Shown here: positions 38,019 to 46,592 of the stretch, piece by piece
Layout of the letters: the number at the start of each line of letters is the position of its first letter
How positions within the stretch are numbered: position 1 is the stretch's first letter
The notes under the pieces: generated by a model
The model's database searches: none
Told to the model about the DNA's origin: nothing
What the model saw: the letters and a program-made list of their open reading frames with translations, nothing else
NCBI RefSeq assembly: GCF_029011175.1
Contig: NZ_CP118946.1
Span: 1,918,680-1,982,679 of the forward strand
Direction: 5' to 3'
Origin: Winkia neuii
GTDB lineage: Bacteria > Actinomycetota > Actinomycetes > Actinomycetales > Actinomycetaceae
Length of the DNA: 64,000 nt
Made by a program: the position numbers and the translations under genes

Positions 38019-38043
38019 TTAAATTTCTGGGAGGTGTGTCTAA
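38016..38043 (-). promoter_or_regulatory. Putative promoter of the ABC/ECF operon
   Basis: On the minus strand TTAGAC (38043-38038) and TAATAA (38021-38016) stand 16 bases apart, a fair match to -35 and -10 elements. The -10 element overlaps the iron box. Confidence 0.55.
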
Positions 38044-38068
38044 CCGTGCACGTCAACCGATACGAGCA

Positions 38069-39646
38069 TCACCCTTTCAGGGCCATGCTCACCTGTTCAC
38101 CAACTCGGAATACGAACCGGATCGTATCCTCGTCTACGATGGCGTGGTCGATGAGTGCGCTCCATTGCGCGGGGCGGAATTCGCTCACAGGTTCGCCTGC
38201 CAGATCGCCTAGGGCTGTGGTGACGGCGGCATGCTTGGCGGTGTTCGCTGCAATATCTGCCTCTAGGCTTGTTTTGCGTGCGAGTGTCTTACGGTAAGCA
38301 GTATCGAGCTCTGTGTACTTGTTTTGGTAGGCGTCTTGGTCGAGCGCGCGTTGCTGATTTTCGGCTATCAGTGCTTCGATCTGCTCAGTGAGTTCCACGA
38401 TTTTTGTTTGGCAAGCGGCGGCTTGTTCTTCCATACGGCTCGTATCAAACATGGAGTCAAAGATTTGCAGTAGGTGGCTTTGCCGTGGCTGGCGGGCGAT
38501 CAGTTGGTTGAGTGCTTGGACGAAAGCGTTCTTGATATCTTCGTCTTTCATAGTCGCGCTGCTGCAAGGGTGTTCGCCTGCGTATTTATGGTTGCATTGC
38601 CAGACTGTGTACTTATATTTCGTGTTCGACGCCCACGTTTTACGCCCATACCACGACCCACACTGCGCACACTTGAGCCGGGTGGAGAACAAGCCGACCT
38701 TCGCTGAGGATATGTTGGCATGCCTGGTGGCGAGTTCGTATTGCACCTGATCCCAGATACGCGGAGCAATAATCGGCTCGTGATTGCCTGTTACGTAGTA
38801 TTGGGGTACTTCGCCTTCGTTGACCTTCATCTTCTTAGTAAGAAAATCGGTGGTGAACGTCTTTTGAAGCAGGGCATCGCCCTTATATTTTTCATTCGAC
38901 AAGATCGAGCGCACTGTCGACGTTGACCACACTTCTTTCCCACGCGGGGTGAGGATCTTGCGGGCAGCAAGTTCGGTTTTGATCTCACTAATAGCCATCC
39001 CGTCAAGGAAAAGCTGGTAGATCAACCGGACAGTCGGTGCCTGGGTTTCATCGATGACGAGACTGCCATCCTCGCCTTTCTTATATCCGAGCAGCGACTT
39101 GTAGGGCACCATGACTTTTCCATCGGCAAAACGTTTCCTGTGTCCCCAGGTGACGTTTTCGGAGATAGATCGGGATTCTTCCTGGGCCAGGCTGGACATG
39201 ATCGTGATGAGCAATTCGCCTTTGGCGTCAAAGGTGTAAATATTTTCCTTTTCGAAGTACACCTCCACTCCCACTTCTTTGAGTTTCCTGACTGTGGTCA
39301 AGGAGTCGACGGTGTTGCGAGCAAACCGGGACACACTCTTGGTGAGGATCAGGTCGATTTTGCCTGCCAGTGCGTCATCGATCATGGTTTGGAATCCCTC
39401 ACGGCGCTTCATAGAAGTGCCAGAGATACCTTCGTCGCAGTACATGCCCGCGAACTGCCAATCATTACGGGAGCGAATGTAGGTGGTGTAGTAGTCGATT
39501 TGAGCCTCATACGAGGAGGTTTGTTCTTCCATCTCGGTAGAGACTCGCGCGTAGGCGGCGACCCTTCTGCGCGCCGGTACCCCAGATGAGGCTGCGGCAG
39601 ATCGAACCTTCTTTGTTGCGGGTATCGCAGTGACCGTGCGACTCAT
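38069..39646 (-). CDS. Large serine recombinase (site-specific integrase)
   Basis: 525 residues. The resolvase N-terminal domain has the nucleophile Ser36 in AAYARVST, the DEGISGTSMKRR loop and SVSRFARNT. A recombinase domain, then a zinc ribbon (CAQCGSWYGRK and C-N-H-K...HPC) and a coiled coil (about residues 405-490) follow, as in phage integrases of the Gram-positive large-serine class. It should carry out attP x attB integration, with no host factor. It overlaps the upstream recombinase gene by ATGA. Lying at the prophage end, it is the likely integrase. Confidence 0.93.
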   Translation of the reverse strand: MSRTVTAIPATKKVRSAAASSGVPARRRVAAYARVSTEMEEQTSSYEAQIDYYTTYIRSRNDWQFAGMYCDEGISGTSMKRREGFQTMIDDALAGKIDLILTKSVSRFARNTVDSLTTVRKLKEVGVEVYFEKENIYTFDAKGELLITIMSSLAQEESRSISENVTWGHRKRFADGKVMVPYKSLLGYKKGEDGSLVIDETQAPTVRLIYQLFLDGMAISEIKTELAARKILTPRGKEVWSTSTVRSILSNEKYKGDALLQKTFTTDFLTKKMKVNEGEVPQYYVTGNHEPIIAPRIWDQVQYELATRHANISSAKVGLFSTRLKCAQCGSWYGRKTWASNTKYKYTVWQCNHKYAGEHPCSSATMKDEDIKNAFVQALNQLIARQPRQSHLLQIFDSMFDTSRMEEQAAACQTKIVELTEQIEALIAENQQRALDQDAYQNKYTELDTAYRKTLARKTSLEADIAANTAKHAAVTTALGDLAGEPVSEFRPAQWSALIDHAIVDEDTIRFVFRVGEQVSMALKG

Positions 39647-40893
39647 GCCAACCTCCCCTCACTGGTTAAGCCCACCGGCGTCATAGTTCCATCCGCGAGG
39701 TGGAATGTGAGCTGGTGCGGAAAGACTTCAATCATCACGATCTGCTCGCCAACCTGGACGGGGTCGAAACCCTGGGTGCCGAGCATGTCTGCGCAGGCTT
39801 GTTCGAGGAGTGTTTCGCGCAGGTTGTGCCCCCTACAGGGGTTGCCGTTCCCGGTGCAGGCACTCCAGCACCGCCAAAACTTATACGAGGTTCCAGACTT
39901 GTAGGTGCGGGTTTTGCGTTGATAGTTCTTCCCGCACGCGCCACAACAGATCCGTCCAGTGAATACGCCCGTGTTCTTTGACGGGGTCGCAGCCGGACCA
40001 ATCTCACGCCGATAGGCGATTTCTGCTTGCACCGCGTCAAACACAGACTTATCGATGATGGGTGGGAGGGCTTGCTCAACCCAGTATCGCGGCAGCTCCC
40101 CGTCATTGAGAGCACGGTTGGGTGCTTGGATCGCAGGGCGGTACATTTTCTGCAGCATCTGGCAGCCCTTGTAGCGCTCGTTTTCGAGCATGCGACGAAA
40201 CACTGACCCGTAGAAGCGTCCTCCACCGCGCGAACGCACCCCTTGACCATTGAGGATCGCGGCTGTCTTTTCAGGGCTAATACCCTCGAGATAGTTGGCA
40301 AACAGCAGGCGCACAATCTTGGCTTCATCGTCAATGATGGTGAACTCGCCGTCTGCCCAGCTATAGCCGTAGACGACGAAGGAGTTTGTTCCACCGTTCT
40401 TGTACCGGTTACGGATTGCCCATTTGACGTTCTGGGACAGGGAACGGGATTCTTCTTGAGCAAACGACGCCAACAAGGTCAGCAGGAGTTCTCCGTCAGC
40501 GCTGAGAGTGTCGATGCGTTCGCGTTCGAATCGCACAGCCACACCAAGGTCTTTCAGCTCACGAACCGTAGCGAGAAGGTCGACAGTGTTGCGGGCCAGG
40601 CGCGAGATCGATTTACACAACACAAGATCGATCTTTCCTGCTCTGGCAGCGTTCATCAGGTCGGCCAGGCCTTGCCGGGATTTCATCGAAGTGCCAGTAA
40701 CCCCTTCGTCAGTGAATACACCCGCATAGGCCCATCCGGGCGTGGACTGGATCAGGCGCGAATAATACGAAACCTGCGCCGACAATGACGCTAATTGCTC
40801 CGCACCGTTGGTCGAGACCCTAGCGTATGCTGCTACGTTGACCAGTTTCGGGGCAAGCGTCCGAACCGGTGTCACCACACTAACCTGCGCCAC
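39643..40893 (-). CDS. Large serine recombinase, second copy
   Basis: 416 residues from the GTG at 40893, preceded by AAAGGAG; the frame extends further without a ribosome site. Nucleophile Ser27 in AAYARVST, the DEGVTGTSMKSRQ loop, SISRLARNT, and a zinc ribbon CCGACGKNYQRK with a second Cys pair. It is shorter than its neighbour and lacks a long coiled coil. The two share only the family pattern, so they are not a recent duplication. They may act together or as alternatives for integration and excision. Confidence 0.92.
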   Translation of the reverse strand: MAQVSVVTPVRTLAPKLVNVAAYARVSTNGAEQLASLSAQVSYYSRLIQSTPGWAYAGVFTDEGVTGTSMKSRQGLADLMNAARAGKIDLVLCKSISRLARNTVDLLATVRELKDLGVAVRFERERIDTLSADGELLLTLLASFAQEESRSLSQNVKWAIRNRYKNGGTNSFVVYGYSWADGEFTIIDDEAKIVRLLFANYLEGISPEKTAAILNGQGVRSRGGGRFYGSVFRRMLENERYKGCQMLQKMYRPAIQAPNRALNDGELPRYWVEQALPPIIDKSVFDAVQAEIAYRREIGPAATPSKNTGVFTGRICCGACGKNYQRKTRTYKSGTSYKFWRCWSACTGNGNPCRGHNLRETLLEQACADMLGTQGFDPVQVGEQIVMIEVFPHQLTFHLADGTMTPVGLTSEGRLA

Positions 40894-40939
40894 ATTTTCT
40901 CCTTTCGTGTTAGGTCTATACACGCTCTAAACCAGGTGT

Positions 40940-41149
40940 TTATCCAGTCGTTTCGCCCACAATCTGTGACTGATAGATCGGGCTCCACGCCTGGAACAAC
41001 AACCGATAGACACGCCGATACTCTGCGGGGGTTAGCACTCCTCGACCTGCCAGCATGCTCAACGTGTGAGCGTCAGTAATGAAGGCGAGTTCTCGGGCGA
41101 ACACCTCGGGCCTTGTCATCTGATCGACCGTGGTGGCGAGCGTGTTCAT
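40940..41149 (-). CDS. Small protein upstream of the recombinases, SHOCT-like C-terminus
   Basis: 69 residues from the ATG overlapping the preceding gene's stop (ATGA). It contains TRPEVFARELAFITDAH and a C-terminal segment GVLTPAEYRRVYRLLFQAW resembling short SHOCT-type oligomerisation motifs. It ends 46 bases before the recombinase start. Function unknown; position next to a serine integrase makes a recombination directionality factor one possibility. Confidence 0.6.
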   Translation of the reverse strand: MNTLATTVDQMTRPEVFARELAFITDAHTLSMLAGRGVLTPAEYRRVYRLLFQAWSPIYQSQIVGETTG

Positions 41150-41529
41150 GAGCGCCCACCTCGGGTGCCAAAGCGAGCACGCACATAACAGGCGTGACAG
41201 CAATACTTTTGACCTGGCTTGTCCACGATCACGAAGCGGTGCCCGCAGTGCGCACAGGTCTGCTCGCGCACTGGCTCGGTTTTCTGCCGTTCCCGCCACG
41301 CTTTATGCCTGCAGGCGGGCGAGCAAAACCGAGCCCGAGCACCTCCCCGAATAGGGCTGGCACACCAGCGGCACACCCGCTGAGCCACCACTGAACCGGC
41401 CTCGAGATTTCGGCTGGTGCAGTATGAACGGACCTGGTCACGGGTCAAGGCGCAAAACTCGGCAATCGCTTTATATCCCCAGCCTGCTGTGCGCAGGTTA
41501 CGGATACGTTCTTCTTCAATGTTCTTCAC
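41146..41529 (-). CDS. HTH and zinc-ribbon protein
   Basis: 127 residues. An N-terminal helix-turn-helix (RNLRTAGWGYKAIAEFCALTRDQVRSYC in outline) resembles a sigma-70 region 4 or resolvase HTH; two zinc ribbons follow (CRWCASPI...FCSPAC and CAHCGHRF...YCCHAC). Such proteins occur near recombinases in phages and conjugative elements of Gram-positive bacteria. It may regulate the recombinases or late genes. Not assigned to a named family. Confidence 0.65.
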   Translation of the reverse strand: MKNIEEERIRNLRTAGWGYKAIAEFCALTRDQVRSYCTSRNLEAGSVVAQRVCRWCASPIRGGARARFCSPACRHKAWRERQKTEPVREQTCAHCGHRFVIVDKPGQKYCCHACYVRARFGTRGGRS

Positions 41530-41601
41530 AGTGGGGTCACTCCCTTCACCCCACTGCCGACAAACCCGTATGTGTTAAATCCGCCCGTAAAATGACGAAA
41601 T

Positions 41602-41636
41602 GCCCCGCCACCACCCATGACGGGTAGCAGCGGGGC
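41602..41636 (-). terminator. Probable terminator of the phage late operon
   Basis: A hairpin GCCCCGC...GCGGGGC with an inner ACCC/GGGT pair lies 24 bases beyond the endolysin stop. On the minus strand it is followed by ATTTC and then ATTTT, so T-richness is partial. Confidence 0.65.
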
Positions 41637-41660
41637 TAAGTTGCACAGTGGCGCGTGTGG

Positions 41661-42482
41661 TTAGTAGCCGAGCTTGGCGTTCACGCGCGCTTGCACCGCG
41701 CTGTAGAGTTTTCCGAGACGTCGTTTACGTTCCTCACCATTGCCGTACTCGCCACGGATCACGGCGTCAGCCAGCGCATCGATGTTGGGTGCGGCGGGCT
41801 TCGTGGCAGGCGTGTTGCCGGAGAGCTTTTCATTGACTCGCTGCTGGACAGCGGCGTAGTTGGCTCCGAGGCGACGCTTACGTTCTTCACCGTTGCCGTA
41901 GTCGCCACGAATCACTGCATCGGCGAGAGCGTCGATGTTCGGTGTGGCTGGTGCTGGTGCTGGGGCTGGGGTGTTGCCGGTCATCTGGTCATACCAAGAC
42001 TGTGCTCGTGCCATATACGCGGCGTGCTGACTGCCTGCCAGCGAGGCGGGGCATTCGGTCGAGGAGAAGTTCTTGTGCCCGAACACGTTCTTCCCCCAGA
42101 CCGGGCGGCCAAGACCGTAGAACTTGCAAACGGCCGCGACGAGGTGTGCTCCGTTATCGAGGCACGCCTCCGACACAGCCCACGGGTTCGAGGACACATC
42201 CGCATGCTCGACGCCGATACTGGTGGTGTTGGCGACCCAGTTTCCTGCGTGCCAGGCGGTGTCGCAGTCCCACACCAACTGACCTATGCGTCCGTCGGAT
42301 TGAACTTGGTAGTGGGCGGAAGCAGGACGTGTTTGCCACACGTCGTAACATCCCTTGATGGTAAGGTTTCCGGCGTTGTGGTGGATGATGACCTTATCGA
42401 TCCGTCTACCGTTCCTGCCGGGTGTGTAGTGTTTGTTCATGATGAGGTCGATGTCAGCCTCAAGCGCGAGCCAATTCTTCAT
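41661..42482 (-). CDS. Endolysin: N-acetylmuramoyl-L-alanine amidase with two CW_7 repeats
   Basis: 273 residues. The N-terminal Amidase_2/PGRP domain shows IIHHNAG and FGHKNFSSTECP with the expected zinc-binding His and Cys residues. A Pro/Ala linker leads to two tandem CW_7 (Cpl-7-type) wall-binding repeats, each with IDALADAVIRG and YGNGEERKRRLG. It cleaves the amide between MurNAc and L-Ala to release phage. There is no signal peptide, so it depends on the holin encoded just upstream (TGATG overlap). A hairpin follows the gene. Confidence 0.92.
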   Translation of the reverse strand: MKNWLALEADIDLIMNKHYTPGRNGRRIDKVIIHHNAGNLTIKGCYDVWQTRPASAHYQVQSDGRIGQLVWDCDTAWHAGNWVANTTSIGVEHADVSSNPWAVSEACLDNGAHLVAAVCKFYGLGRPVWGKNVFGHKNFSSTECPASLAGSQHAAYMARAQSWYDQMTGNTPAPAPAPATPNIDALADAVIRGDYGNGEERKRRLGANYAAVQQRVNEKLSGNTPATKPAAPNIDALADAVIRGEYGNGEERKRRLGKLYSAVQARVNAKLGY

Positions 42483-42940
42483 CAGTGAATCTCCTTTGTG
42501 TTTTCAGTGGTCGTTTCGGTGAGTGAGGGTCTGGTGTCGGCGCGGTTCGCGATCGCATCCAAAGCTCCACGCATCTGGGCAGGCACAGGCAGACCCAAGC
42601 GGGTGGCGTTCTCAATCAGGGAGATGCCTTCGTTGGACAGGTAGAAGAAAATGACCGCCGCACGAAGCACACCGGGAGCTCCGAGAATATGGACGTCGAT
42701 CAAATGGGCGAGCCCGACGAGGGTGAAGATAAGGATCTTGCGGCTGATACCTCTGAAACCAACTGCGCTGGAGAGGCGGCGCTCTGAAATGGCGGCCAGC
42801 ACCCCGGTGATGTAGTCGGCGATAGCGAAGACGATCAGGGCATAGACGAGGCCGTCTAGGCCTCCGAGGTAGACGGCGAGCCATGCGCCGAGGCCTGCGA
42901 CGCCTGCTTGGGTGGTGTGCCAGATAGCGTGAATAGACAT
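42482..42940 (-). CDS. Phage holin (toxin secretion/phage lysis holin family)
   Basis: 152 residues from the ATG at 42940, with GGAAGGA upstream. Two to three membrane helices: GVAGLGAWLAVYLGG, LVYALIVFAIADYITGVLAA and LRAAVIFFYLSNEGISLIE. The ISRKILIFTLVGLAHLID segment and the NEGISLIEN motif are typical of this holin family. It forms the membrane lesions that let the endolysin out. It is immediately upstream of and coupled to the endolysin gene. Confidence 0.9.
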   Translation of the reverse strand: MSIHAIWHTTQAGVAGLGAWLAVYLGGLDGLVYALIVFAIADYITGVLAAISERRLSSAVGFRGISRKILIFTLVGLAHLIDVHILGAPGVLRAAVIFFYLSNEGISLIENATRLGLPVPAQMRGALDAIANRADTRPSLTETTTENTKEIH

Positions 42941-43031
42941 AGAGCGTGTTCCTTCCAGGGTGGGTGGGCAAATGAAAAATACCCCCACCCATCTGAGGTG
43001 AAGGCAACAAAGAATCCCGCGTCGTAGCGGG

Positions 43032-43253
43032 TTACATGGTCGGGTCAGTCAAGACCTCCAAGATCGGCAGGCTCAAGTCGAAGGACGCCGCCTTGGGTGC
43101 TGGGAGTTCGTGGGTTTCGATAGCCTCTGCTGGTGGTGCGGGCGTTGTATCGGATTCAATTGGGACGATCGGCAACTGCACCTCATCGTCAGGCGTTGAC
43201 TCATCAGCGGAGAGTTCGGTGAGTTCTTTGGTCTTTTCTTCTTCGGTGCTCAT
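43032..43253 (-). CDS. Small acidic phage protein of unknown function
   Basis: 73 residues, rich in Glu, Asp and Pro, with no hydrophobic core; probably disordered. It overlaps the preceding gene's stop by four bases (ATGA), so it is likely translated. Comparable short genes follow the DUF1617 gene in some phages. No function can be assigned. Confidence 0.55.
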   Translation of the reverse strand: MSTEEEKTKELTELSADESTPDDEVQLPIVPIESDTTPAPPAEAIETHELPAPKAASFDLSLPILEVLTDPTM

Positions 43254-43672
43254 GTGTTGTCCTTGGTGATCGCGTCGTAGAGGACGTCGTAGGCCTCGGC
43301 CGCTTCGCCGGACAGTTCACCCTCATAACCGTCAAGAAGTGCTTTCACGTCCTTGTCGTGGCCGTCGTAGGTCGGACCAGATACTTCAGCGATCGACGCG
43401 AGCAGGGCCTGGCGAGCTTCGAGGAATTCACTCGCTTTATCGGGGTCAGCGAGAGCAAAGGTGCCGTCGTCACCAAAGACTGGGCGACCCTGATCGTCAA
43501 GTGTTGCGAATTGGGTGACGAGGTCGTATTCGTCCTCCCCGAACCGAGCAATCGCCTCCCTCACCAACGTTAGAAGTTTCGAGCGGGCACGGGACTGTGC
43601 CGCCTTCAACGGCATATTGGTGAGTAGGTCGGCGACGGGTTGGAGGTGCTGGTTGGCGATCTTGATCTTCAT
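43250..43672 (-). CDS. DUF1617-like phage protein
   Basis: 140 residues, all helical and acidic, starting MKIKIANQHLQPVADLLTN in outline, which follows the DUF1617 pattern of Gram-positive phages. It lies between the tail-spike gene and the holin, where small tail-associated or chaperone-like genes occur. A ribosome site AAGGAAA stands upstream. Function unknown. Confidence 0.6.
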   Translation of the reverse strand: MKIKIANQHLQPVADLLTNMPLKAAQSRARSKLLTLVREAIARFGEDEYDLVTQFATLDDQGRPVFGDDGTFALADPDKASEFLEARQALLASIAEVSGPTYDGHDKDVKALLDGYEGELSGEAAEAYDVLYDAITKDNT

Positions 43673-43688
43673 CAGTGTTTCCTTTTAC

Positions 43689-46520
43689 TTATGCGAGGTT
43701 GGTGGACATGGCCGATAATCCAGTGTTGGAGAAGTACCGCCACGTGATGTTCGATCCGGTTCCGGAGATGGATGTGATCCACCCCTGATTGAGCAGGCTG
43801 AGGATCGCGTTCATCCGCGACATCAAATCTTTGGTGCGGTCGAATAGGCGGGTCATGTTGTAATACGACCCATTGGTGACGACCATGACGTCGTAGGTGT
43901 GGAAGACGATCTTCGCCAGCCCATTGCTCGACGCCCACCCGGCGTAGGTGCCTTTCCCGGTGAGCGTGCAGTCTTGCAAGGTCACGTAGCGCGAGCCGGT
44001 GGTGTAGAACTTGTAGCCGTTGGTGCGCAAGTCAGCACCGAGATGAATGCCGGCCTTGCCGTAGAAGCGTCCCTTCGGATCCAGGGTGAGGCAGGTGTAG
44101 TAGGTGCCGCCGGAAACCGTCTGGTATGTCCAGGCCACATAGTCGCCTTGATAGGCGACCTGGTTGACGACGCCTTGCACGTCGGGCTTGTCCTTGTGGG
44201 CACGGCGTGCCATTTCCCCGATGTAGCGGGTGCCGTACCAGAATTTCATCCCGGAACTGGAGATTGTCCCTTCCAATGTCGAGCCGTTATACCAAGCGAT
44301 CTGATACGGGGTGATGCGGATAGATTGCGTCCAACCTGCCAGCCCCACTTGGATCGCGTTGGCTGCGAGCTTGTCTGCCGTAATCGAGCGCGCCCCAATC
44401 CGAGCCGCCGACAACGTCCCGGTGGTGATCTTCCCAGCATCCAGCGAAGCAATCTTGGCCGATGTGACCGCAGCGTCCTTGATCATCGTGGACTGGATAA
44501 AACCGTTAGCGATCGTCAACTTGTCCGAGGTAATCGAACCGGCAGCGATCCGTGCCGCCGACAAGGTACCGGTCGTAATCTTCGACGCCGATAGACTGCC
44601 AACCTTTGCGTCCGTGATCGCGGCGTTGGCAATCATTGCGGTGGTGATGAACCCACTCGCGATGGTCAGCTTGTCGGAGGTAATACTTCCCGTGGCGATA
44701 CGGTCAGCCGCCAAGAACCCAGCCGTGATTTTGGCTGCCGACAGTGAACTGATTTTCGCGTCGGTGATAGCGGCATCAGCGATGTGTGCGGTGCCGATGG
44801 CGGCATCTGCGATGTGTGCTTGGCTGATCGCTTTCGGCCCGATCATCGCGGCACCGACCGGTGTTTGTTCCCATTGGTTGTTGGTGAGCAGATATTGGCG
44901 GGCGATCACTCCGTCTACGCGCACTTGCCACAGCGCACCCTCCGGTCGGCCAGCCGCATCCGCTACGCTAGGATCAACAACGGCAACCGTGAGCCGCCCA
45001 TCCGAGGTTACCGCGATGTCGTGGGCATCCTGCGCCAACTGGGTAGCACCAGCGGCTGCGGTCTTGGCCTGGTCAATCTCCACCTGCGCCGACGCCATCT
45101 GAGTGGCGACAGCATCGGCGGCGGTTTGTGCATCCTGGGCCGCAAGCAGGGCGTGGCCGACTTGTGTGCGGGCGGCATCGAGTTCCGCACCGAGCTGGGC
45201 ATGATTCAGATCAGTAGCGAGTGCCACCCAGCCGGGCTGCCCGGTATCAGTGAGCTGGTAGATCCAGATCTCGACCTGTTCGCCATTTTGCCGGAACCAC
45301 GTGTCACCCAGCTTGGCCTTGGCGGGCTGGATGCTGCCGTAGTGGTTGGTGTTCTTCCCATCCGCTGAAGCGAGTGCGAATCCTGCCGCATCCGACGCAG
45401 CCACCGCCGTATTGATGGCGGTTTTGACCTGCCGGGTGACAGACGTGAACTTCCGAGCGGTAGAACCCAGCTCAACGGAGATGTACTGGAGCGTGAGCGG
45501 GTTGTATTCGTAAGCGACCACCCGTGCTGTGAGCGCAATCCCAAGATCAGCGTGATGGACGGTCACGGTGTCGCCAATTTCGACGGTTTCCAGGCGTGCA
45601 AGATCAGCGTATTCACGGGTGGTGGCGAGGTCGACGAAGCGCACCTTATACGAGCCCGACGGCTCATCGACATGTCTTGCGCTGAATTCTGCTGCAGCTA
45701 GTCGGCGCAGCTCAGAGTGGGCTTGGTCGAGTGGGAGTTCACCCTCACGCGGGTTGTCTTTGTCGGTGATGGCTTTGACTTGTCCGTAGCGGATGACGCG
45801 GATACGCGGCACCACATAATCACCCAACTTCGGCGAATCCACATAGAGTTCGGGTAGGAGTAGGCCGTCGTATCCGACTGGCAGAATCCGCGTCGCCACT
45901 GTTGAGAAGTCAATGGATGATTCGAAGCCGGTGAGGTTTTTCCGATCACGGATGACCACCCCGTGGTTGGCTCCGCGCATGGGCGCGTGATGGATATGGA
46001 AATTATCGCGGGCCAGTTCGCCGCCCCAACGCGAGATGAGCGTGTTGTCCTCGCCCGCGTCCATGAGAGCGGCGGTGATGGGCATGCGCACCATCCGCGC
46101 CGACGAGCGCGTCACCGTATCCGACGAGGTAGCAGTAAACCCGTGGCTCGTGTTCGCCGCCCCAAGGATCTGGGTCAGTGCGCCTTTCGCGGTTTTGTTG
46201 ACCACGTAGGTGTCGGCGATGAGATTCCCCGCCAGATCATAGAACACGTGAAACGCCGTCACTTCGAGCATGCCGTCAAGCGTGGTGACAACCTCGCTGA
46301 TGCGGAACCCCTGACGTTGCTCCAGCCCTGGCACGGGCGCTGCCACAATGTTCTCAAGCGTCAGGTGCGTGGCTGCTGGACCGTCTGCCGGGTAGGTGAA
46401 GGTTAGTGAGAATTCGCCACCTAGTTCCTCGACCACGATCGGATTGATGATCTCCCGATCCAAGACTCCTAGCCCGGTGGTGGTGAATGTCGTGGCGGTG
46501 CGGTCGTGAACCGTAATCAT
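43689..46520 (-). CDS. Phage tail spike/minor structural protein (prophage endopeptidase tail)
   Basis: 943 residues from the ATG at 46520. The N-terminal 400 residues match the prophage endopeptidase tail/gp58 pattern (LGVLDREIINPIVVEEL). A helical region follows, then at about residues 560-740 a run of three 45-residue repeats with SITSDKLTIA, ITDAKxxSLSAxKITTGTLSAARI, probably a trimeric fibrous stalk. The C-terminal 150 residues contain an Ala/Trp/Tyr-rich head that could recognise the host surface. It lies between Dit and DUF1617. Confidence 0.85.
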   Translation of the reverse strand: MITVHDRTATTFTTTGLGVLDREIINPIVVEELGGEFSLTFTYPADGPAATHLTLENIVAAPVPGLEQRQGFRISEVVTTLDGMLEVTAFHVFYDLAGNLIADTYVVNKTAKGALTQILGAANTSHGFTATSSDTVTRSSARMVRMPITAALMDAGEDNTLISRWGGELARDNFHIHHAPMRGANHGVVIRDRKNLTGFESSIDFSTVATRILPVGYDGLLLPELYVDSPKLGDYVVPRIRVIRYGQVKAITDKDNPREGELPLDQAHSELRRLAAAEFSARHVDEPSGSYKVRFVDLATTREYADLARLETVEIGDTVTVHHADLGIALTARVVAYEYNPLTLQYISVELGSTARKFTSVTRQVKTAINTAVAASDAAGFALASADGKNTNHYGSIQPAKAKLGDTWFRQNGEQVEIWIYQLTDTGQPGWVALATDLNHAQLGAELDAARTQVGHALLAAQDAQTAADAVATQMASAQVEIDQAKTAAAGATQLAQDAHDIAVTSDGRLTVAVVDPSVADAAGRPEGALWQVRVDGVIARQYLLTNNQWEQTPVGAAMIGPKAISQAHIADAAIGTAHIADAAITDAKISSLSAAKITAGFLAADRIATGSITSDKLTIASGFITTAMIANAAITDAKVGSLSASKITTGTLSAARIAAGSITSDKLTIANGFIQSTMIKDAAVTSAKIASLDAGKITTGTLSAARIGARSITADKLAANAIQVGLAGWTQSIRITPYQIAWYNGSTLEGTISSSGMKFWYGTRYIGEMARRAHKDKPDVQGVVNQVAYQGDYVAWTYQTVSGGTYYTCLTLDPKGRFYGKAGIHLGADLRTNGYKFYTTGSRYVTLQDCTLTGKGTYAGWASSNGLAKIVFHTYDVMVVTNGSYYNMTRLFDRTKDLMSRMNAILSLLNQGWITSISGTGSNITWRYFSNTGLSAMSTNLA

Positions 46521-46592
46521 GAGGAGCCTTCCAAAGACAACAGTGGCCACCCCACGAAGGGATGGCCGTCAGAGAATGTAGTGAGTTGGGTG

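Noticed and set aside
38019..38068. attL core for the serine integrase
   Set aside because: Serine-integrase cores are too short to call without attR or an empty site; none could be supported.
44311..45102. Plus-strand frame of 263 codons in the tail spike region
   Set aside because: Antisense shadow of the repetitive stalk-coding DNA.
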